NCBI GenBank assembly: GCA_009691915.1
Contig: SIAD01000002.1
Span: 54,562 to 118,561 of the forward strand
DNA length: 64,000 nucleotides
Source: Phycisphaerales bacterium
Lineage (GTDB): Bacteria; Planctomycetota; Phycisphaerae; Phycisphaerales; SM1A02
Direction: 5' to 3'
In this document: positions 61,112-64,000 of the stretch, piece after piece
How the letters are laid out: the number at the start of each line of letters is the position of its first letter
How positions within the stretch are numbered: the first letter of the stretch is position 1
Notes under the pieces: model-generated
Told to the model about the DNA's origin: nothing
Databases searched by the model: none
The model's input: only the letters and a program-made list of their open reading frames with translations
Position numbers and translations under genes: made by a program

Positions 61112-63007
61112 ATGCTTTCGTGGGTTGATCGCATTCCAAGACGGGGCAAACAGTTGGCTGCCGTGGCGGTCGACGCGCTCACACTTGGTTTCGCAACATG
61201 GATGGTTCTGGCGGCGCGCCTGGAAGTGTGGTGGCCGACCTTCGATACGATTTCAATACTTGCGCTAGCCGGAATCGCCGTCGCAGTCGGACTGCCGGTC
61301 TGTTGGGGAGTGGGGCTGTACCGCGAGATCACCCGATACATCGGACTCCGCTTTGCGCTTCGCGTCGCGTGTACTGTTGGAGTAACGGCGCTTGGGACGA
61401 CGGCGATCCTCGTGATGGTCGAGCGGCAGTCCGGTGTCCCGAGATCCGCGCCGCTGATGTTCGTGATGGCTGCTTTCATCGGGATTGTCGGGACACGACT
61501 GGCGGCTCGCCAGATTGTCAGACGGGTTCACGGGGGTCGACAGAATCGCACGATCATCTTCGGAGCGGGCGATGTCGGTGCCGGGCTCGTGTCGCTTCTT
61601 GCACATGATCAGCGATCGGAGGTCGTCGGGTTCATCGACGACGATCCGGCGCGTGTCGGTTCCTTCGTCCGCAGCGTTCCTGTGTTCGGCACCGACGACA
61701 TTCGCGGCGTGGTTCGCCGGCTGCGCGCCGACACCGTCCTCCTCGCGCTCCCAGAATCACACCGCAGTCGCAGGCGTGAACTCTTCCAGTCGCTTTCGGT
61801 ACTCGGTATCCGAGTGATGCTGGTTCCGACTCTTCAGGAAATCGCTGACGGCACTTCCAAAGTGGATTCGATCCGCTCCATGAAGATCGAGGATCTCCTT
61901 GGTCGGGCGCCGGTCGAGCCCAAGAGCGCTCTACTTACCCGCAACATTGCCGGTGAGAATGTCCTGATCACCGGTGCCGGCGGATCTATCGGGTCGGAGC
62001 TGGCGCGGCAGGTTCTGGCGCTTGGACCGCGCAAGCTCGTCCTCCTGGATCAGTCGGAGTTCGGCCTCTACAGCGTCGAAACGGAGCTGCGGCGGAAGGC
62101 CACCTCGACTCCGAGTGCCCAGATCGTGTCCGTCCTCGCCTCAGTCCTCGACGAAGTCCGCATGGAACGAGTGCTGACGGAGCATGCCATCGGGACGCTC
62201 TTCCACGCGGCGGCGTACAAGCATGTCCCGATCGTCGAGGCCAATGAGATCGAAGGGATCTCGGTCAATGTGATGGGGACGCTGCGTACCGCGATGGCCG
62301 CGCAGCGCGCTTTCGTCCGGTCCCTTGTGCTGGTGTCCACCGACAAGGCCGTGCGGCCCACAAGTGTCATGGGGGCGAGCAAACGACTCGCGGAGAAATG
62401 CCTCCAGGCACTCTCAGCGGCCGCCAAGCCGGCCGTGCATCATGGGTCGCACCGTGTACCCACAAAGTTCACAATGGTCCGCTTCGGGAATGTCCTCGAC
62501 TCTAGCGGGTCGGTCGTCCCGCTCTTCGCCGACCAGATCCGTCGGGGCGGTCCGATCACACTCACAGACCTGAGAATCACCCGCTACTTCATGACCATCC
62601 CCGAGGCGTCGTCGCTCGTCATCCAGGCGGGAGCCATGGGCAAGGGGGGCGATGTCTTCGTCCTCGAGATGGGAGAGCCGGTCAAAATCTTCGACCTCGC
62701 GACGCACATGATTCGACTGGCGGGCTACCAGCTGAAGGATGCCGACCATCCCCATGGCGACATAGAAGTCGTCGTGACGGGCCTTCGCCCTGGCGAGAAG
62801 CTTTACGAGGAACTCCTCATTGGGAACGACTGCGCTGCGACGGAGCACCCCGCGATCATGAGAGCGGAGGAGCCATTCATCCCATGGCAAACGCTCGAAC
62901 CGATGCTCGAGCGCCTCCAAGCTTGTCTTGACCAGCACGATGTTCCTGCGGCACGGGATCTACTGGCCCAGTTGGTCTCCGGGTACACCGCGGAACTCGC
63001 CAAGTAG
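61112..63007 (+). CDS. FlaA1/CapD-type nucleotide-sugar dehydratase/epimerase with membrane anchor
   Basis: A 631-residue protein. About four membrane helices (residues 14-130) precede a first Rossmann-like domain (IIFGAGDVGAGLVSLL, about 150) and then the SDR domain with TGAGGSIGSE (about 287-296) and the PTSVMGASKRLAE motif, where Met replaces the usual Tyr of YxxxK, as in FlaA1/PglF/CapD UDP-GlcNAc 4,6-dehydratases. It probably makes a modified amino-sugar precursor for surface polysaccharide or protein glycosylation. Start chosen: ATG 61112. It follows tRNA-Leu by 45 bases and precedes a prepilin-like gene. Confidence 0.91.
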   Translation: MLSWVDRIPRRGKQLAAVAVDALTLGFATWMVLAARLEVWWPTFDTISILALAGIAVAVGLPVCWGVGLYREITRYIGLRFALRVACTVGVTALGTTAILVMVERQSGVPRSAPLMFVMAAFIGIVGTRLAARQIVRRVHGGRQNRTIIFGAGDVGAGLVSLLAHDQRSEVVGFIDDDPARVGSFVRSVPVFGTDDIRGVVRRLRADTVLLALPESHRSRRRELFQSLSVLGIRVMLVPTLQEIADGTSKVDSIRSMKIEDLLGRAPVEPKSALLTRNIAGENVLITGAGGSIGSELARQVLALGPRKLVLLDQSEFGLYSVETELRRKATSTPSAQIVSVLASVLDEVRMERVLTEHAIGTLFHAAAYKHVPIVEANEIEGISVNVMGTLRTAMAAQRAFVRSLVLVSTDKAVRPTSVMGASKRLAEKCLQALSAAAKPAVHHGSHRVPTKFTMVRFGNVLDSSGSVVPLFADQIRRGGPITLTDLRITRYFMTIPEASSLVIQAGAMGKGGDVFVLEMGEPVKIFDLATHMIRLAGYQLKDADHPHGDIEVVVTGLRPGEKLYEELLIGNDCAATEHPAIMRAEEPFIPWQTLEPMLERLQACLDQHDVPAARDLLAQLVSGYTAELAK

Positions 63008-63067
63008 AGACACTGCCGCCGAACAGCGGCGTGAGCGCGGTTTTGTGGACATTGAGCGGGTGCGGGC

Positions 63068-63073
63068 TACTAT
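63068..63073 (+). promoter_or_regulatory. -10-like TACTAT before the second prepilin-like gene
   Basis: TACTAT (one mismatch from TATAAT) ends 6 bases before ATG 63080. TTGTGG at 63043-63048 is a poor -35 with a 19-base spacer. No Shine-Dalgarno is present. Confidence 0.4.
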
Positions 63074-63079
63074 TGGGCG

Positions 63080-63901
63080 ATGCCAAGACACCGCGGATTC
63101 ACGCTGGTTGAAATGCTTGTCGTCGTGGGGATCATCGCAGTTCTCGTCGGACTGCTGGTGCCGGCTATCGGCTCGGCGCGCCGGAACAGTCTGGCGACGG
63201 GCAGTCAGTCAAACCTGAAGCAGTGGGGGAGCGCGACCATCAATTACACCTCGACCCACAAGGAGCGGTTGCCGTGGGAGGGGCTTCCAGCCATCGCCGA
63301 CATGCCTACCAACCTCGCAGAGCCGACCTACTGGGCCAACGCTGTCGCGATGCTTGCGGGCGAGCGGCCCTACTCCGAGACGGTCGCGGCGGCGCAGTTG
63401 GGGCAAGAGGATATTCCCGTGGCGCCGACGCAGTCCATCTTCTGCGATCCAGGCGCGATCACGGAAGTTGACGATCCCTGGCCATTCCCGGGTGGCGGGT
63501 GCTTCTTCAGTTATGTTCCCAACATGCGACTCAACGACGCCCTCGCGCTCGATGTAGTCGCCGAGCCCAAGAAAGTGATCACCATCGGGATGATCCCCGA
63601 CTCCGCCGCCACGGTCCTCATGATGGAGCTTCGTGCGCGCGCGTCTGAACTTCCGTCGGTCGATCCGTACATCGGAGAAGCCACGATGGTGAATCAGAGC
63701 GACTGGCGCTGCTTCCCGAACCACCATTTCGAGGGGGGCCATGTCGTGTTCGCCGACGGGCACACTGCTCATATTCTCAATGACACCGCGACGAGAAGTG
63801 TGCAGCACAATCGAGATCCATCCCAGTCCCTTGGCGACTGGAACAAGCCTGGGAAGCTGATCTGGAATCCCCAGGGGATCGCGCCGTATTCGTTGCCATG
63901 A
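63080..63901 (+). CDS. Prepilin-type N-terminal domain protein with FADGH tail, copy 2
   Basis: A 273-residue protein. It begins RHRGFTLVEMLVVVGIIAVLVG, a normal prepilin peptidase site (Gly before Phe, Glu at +5) and membrane helix. The extracellular domain contains two cysteines in FCDPG and GGGCFF, and near the end HFEGGHVVFADGHTAHI, the H-x-G-G...FADGH motif typical of planctomycete pseudopilin-like proteins. These are abundant in Phycisphaerae and often solitary, with unknown role. The first block resembles copy 1 closely (VVVGIIA.LVG), but the rest does not. Confidence 0.88.
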   Translation: MPRHRGFTLVEMLVVVGIIAVLVGLLVPAIGSARRNSLATGSQSNLKQWGSATINYTSTHKERLPWEGLPAIADMPTNLAEPTYWANAVAMLAGERPYSETVAAAQLGQEDIPVAPTQSIFCDPGAITEVDDPWPFPGGGCFFSYVPNMRLNDALALDVVAEPKKVITIGMIPDSAATVLMMELRARASELPSVDPYIGEATMVNQSDWRCFPNHHFEGGHVVFADGHTAHILNDTATRSVQHNRDPSQSLGDWNKPGKLIWNPQGIAPYSLP

Positions 63902-63946
63902 CCGACTGTGTCCGGCACACCCCGAGAGTCCCTACGATCCCCCCCG

Positions 63947-64000
63947 ATGCCCTGGCGGATCGTGGGATCTTCGGTCGATGGTGAGCTCGAGGTCGATCTC
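63947..64000 (+). CDS. Start of an unidentified protein (partial)
   Basis: An ATG at 63947 opens a frame of 18 codons that runs off the right edge (MPWRIVGSSVDGELEVDL). No family can be named. TACGAT at 63933-63938, 8 bases before the ATG, repeats the -10-like spacing seen before other solitary genes, which supports a true start. There is no Shine-Dalgarno. Confidence 0.45.
   Translation, partial: MPWRIVGSSVDGELEVDL

Overview
The window looks like a chromosomal segment of a high-GC planctomycete, most likely of the class Phycisphaerae. This rests on gene content, not on a marker gene. The clues are two single prepilin-type proteins with FTLVE N-termini (one with an H-x-GG...FADGH tail), membrane proteins with CxxC zinc-ribbon heads, FabZ-like dehydratases starting MRWLWID, a CDIDGDG dockerin-like tail, ThyX, duplicated GroEL, and LptD as a sign of a diderm envelope. 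There is no prophage, insertion sequence, CRISPR array or rRNA. This is a core-genome region.

Layout. 1-6.7 kb: end of an unknown gene, a lone nuoI, then atpZ-atpI-atpB-atpE-atpF-atpH-atpA. The ATP synthase cluster stops after atpA; atpG, atpD and atpC are absent and a sugar-nucleotide epimerase gene is translationally coupled to atpA. 6.7-15 kb (minus strand): a fungal-type cytosine deaminase, a 1664-residue coiled-coil plus polytopic membrane protein of unknown function, and ftsK. 15-22.6 kb (plus): FabZ-like/ACP/FabZ-like trio, coaD, a degenerate metallo-beta-lactamase-fold protein, panB, an HtrA-like protease, an OppF-like ATPase, a small membrane protein and thyX. 22.6-26.8 kb: lipoprotein, dus, an FG-GAP secreted protein, dienelactone hydrolase, and a broken dockerin-like gene.

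26.9-35.5 kb (minus) is the most striking part: groEL-groES-groEL-dnaJ-grpE-fmdB-rnr run in one direction behind a sequence that matches the sigma-54 (-24/-12) consensus at every fixed position, with an inverted repeat upstream where an enhancer-binding activator would sit. This suggests sigma-54 control of the main chaperone set.

35.5-51 kb: zinc-ribbon membrane protein, NTF2-like protein, Lon-N-domain protein, HAD phosphatase, LemA, ruvB, then divergent lptD/ubiA and ribH-nusB-ftsY-prepilin-hypothetical-hrpB. 51-64 kb: LOG-family protein, folC, leuS, DUF4026/DUF2314-like and DUF2007-like proteins, a PilZ-like protein, BI-1 family protein, a small acidic protein, CaiB-type CoA transferase, tRNA-Leu(UAA), a FlaA1/CapD-type dehydratase and a second prepilin-like protein.

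Many neighbours overlap by ATGA/GTGA/TTGA, implying translational coupling. Several solitary genes lack a Shine-Dalgarno sequence but have a TAnnnT -10-like hexamer only 6-9 bases before the start codon, which suggests leaderless mRNAs. Start codons were chosen from ribosome-binding sites, motif position and known family N-termini; no searches were run.
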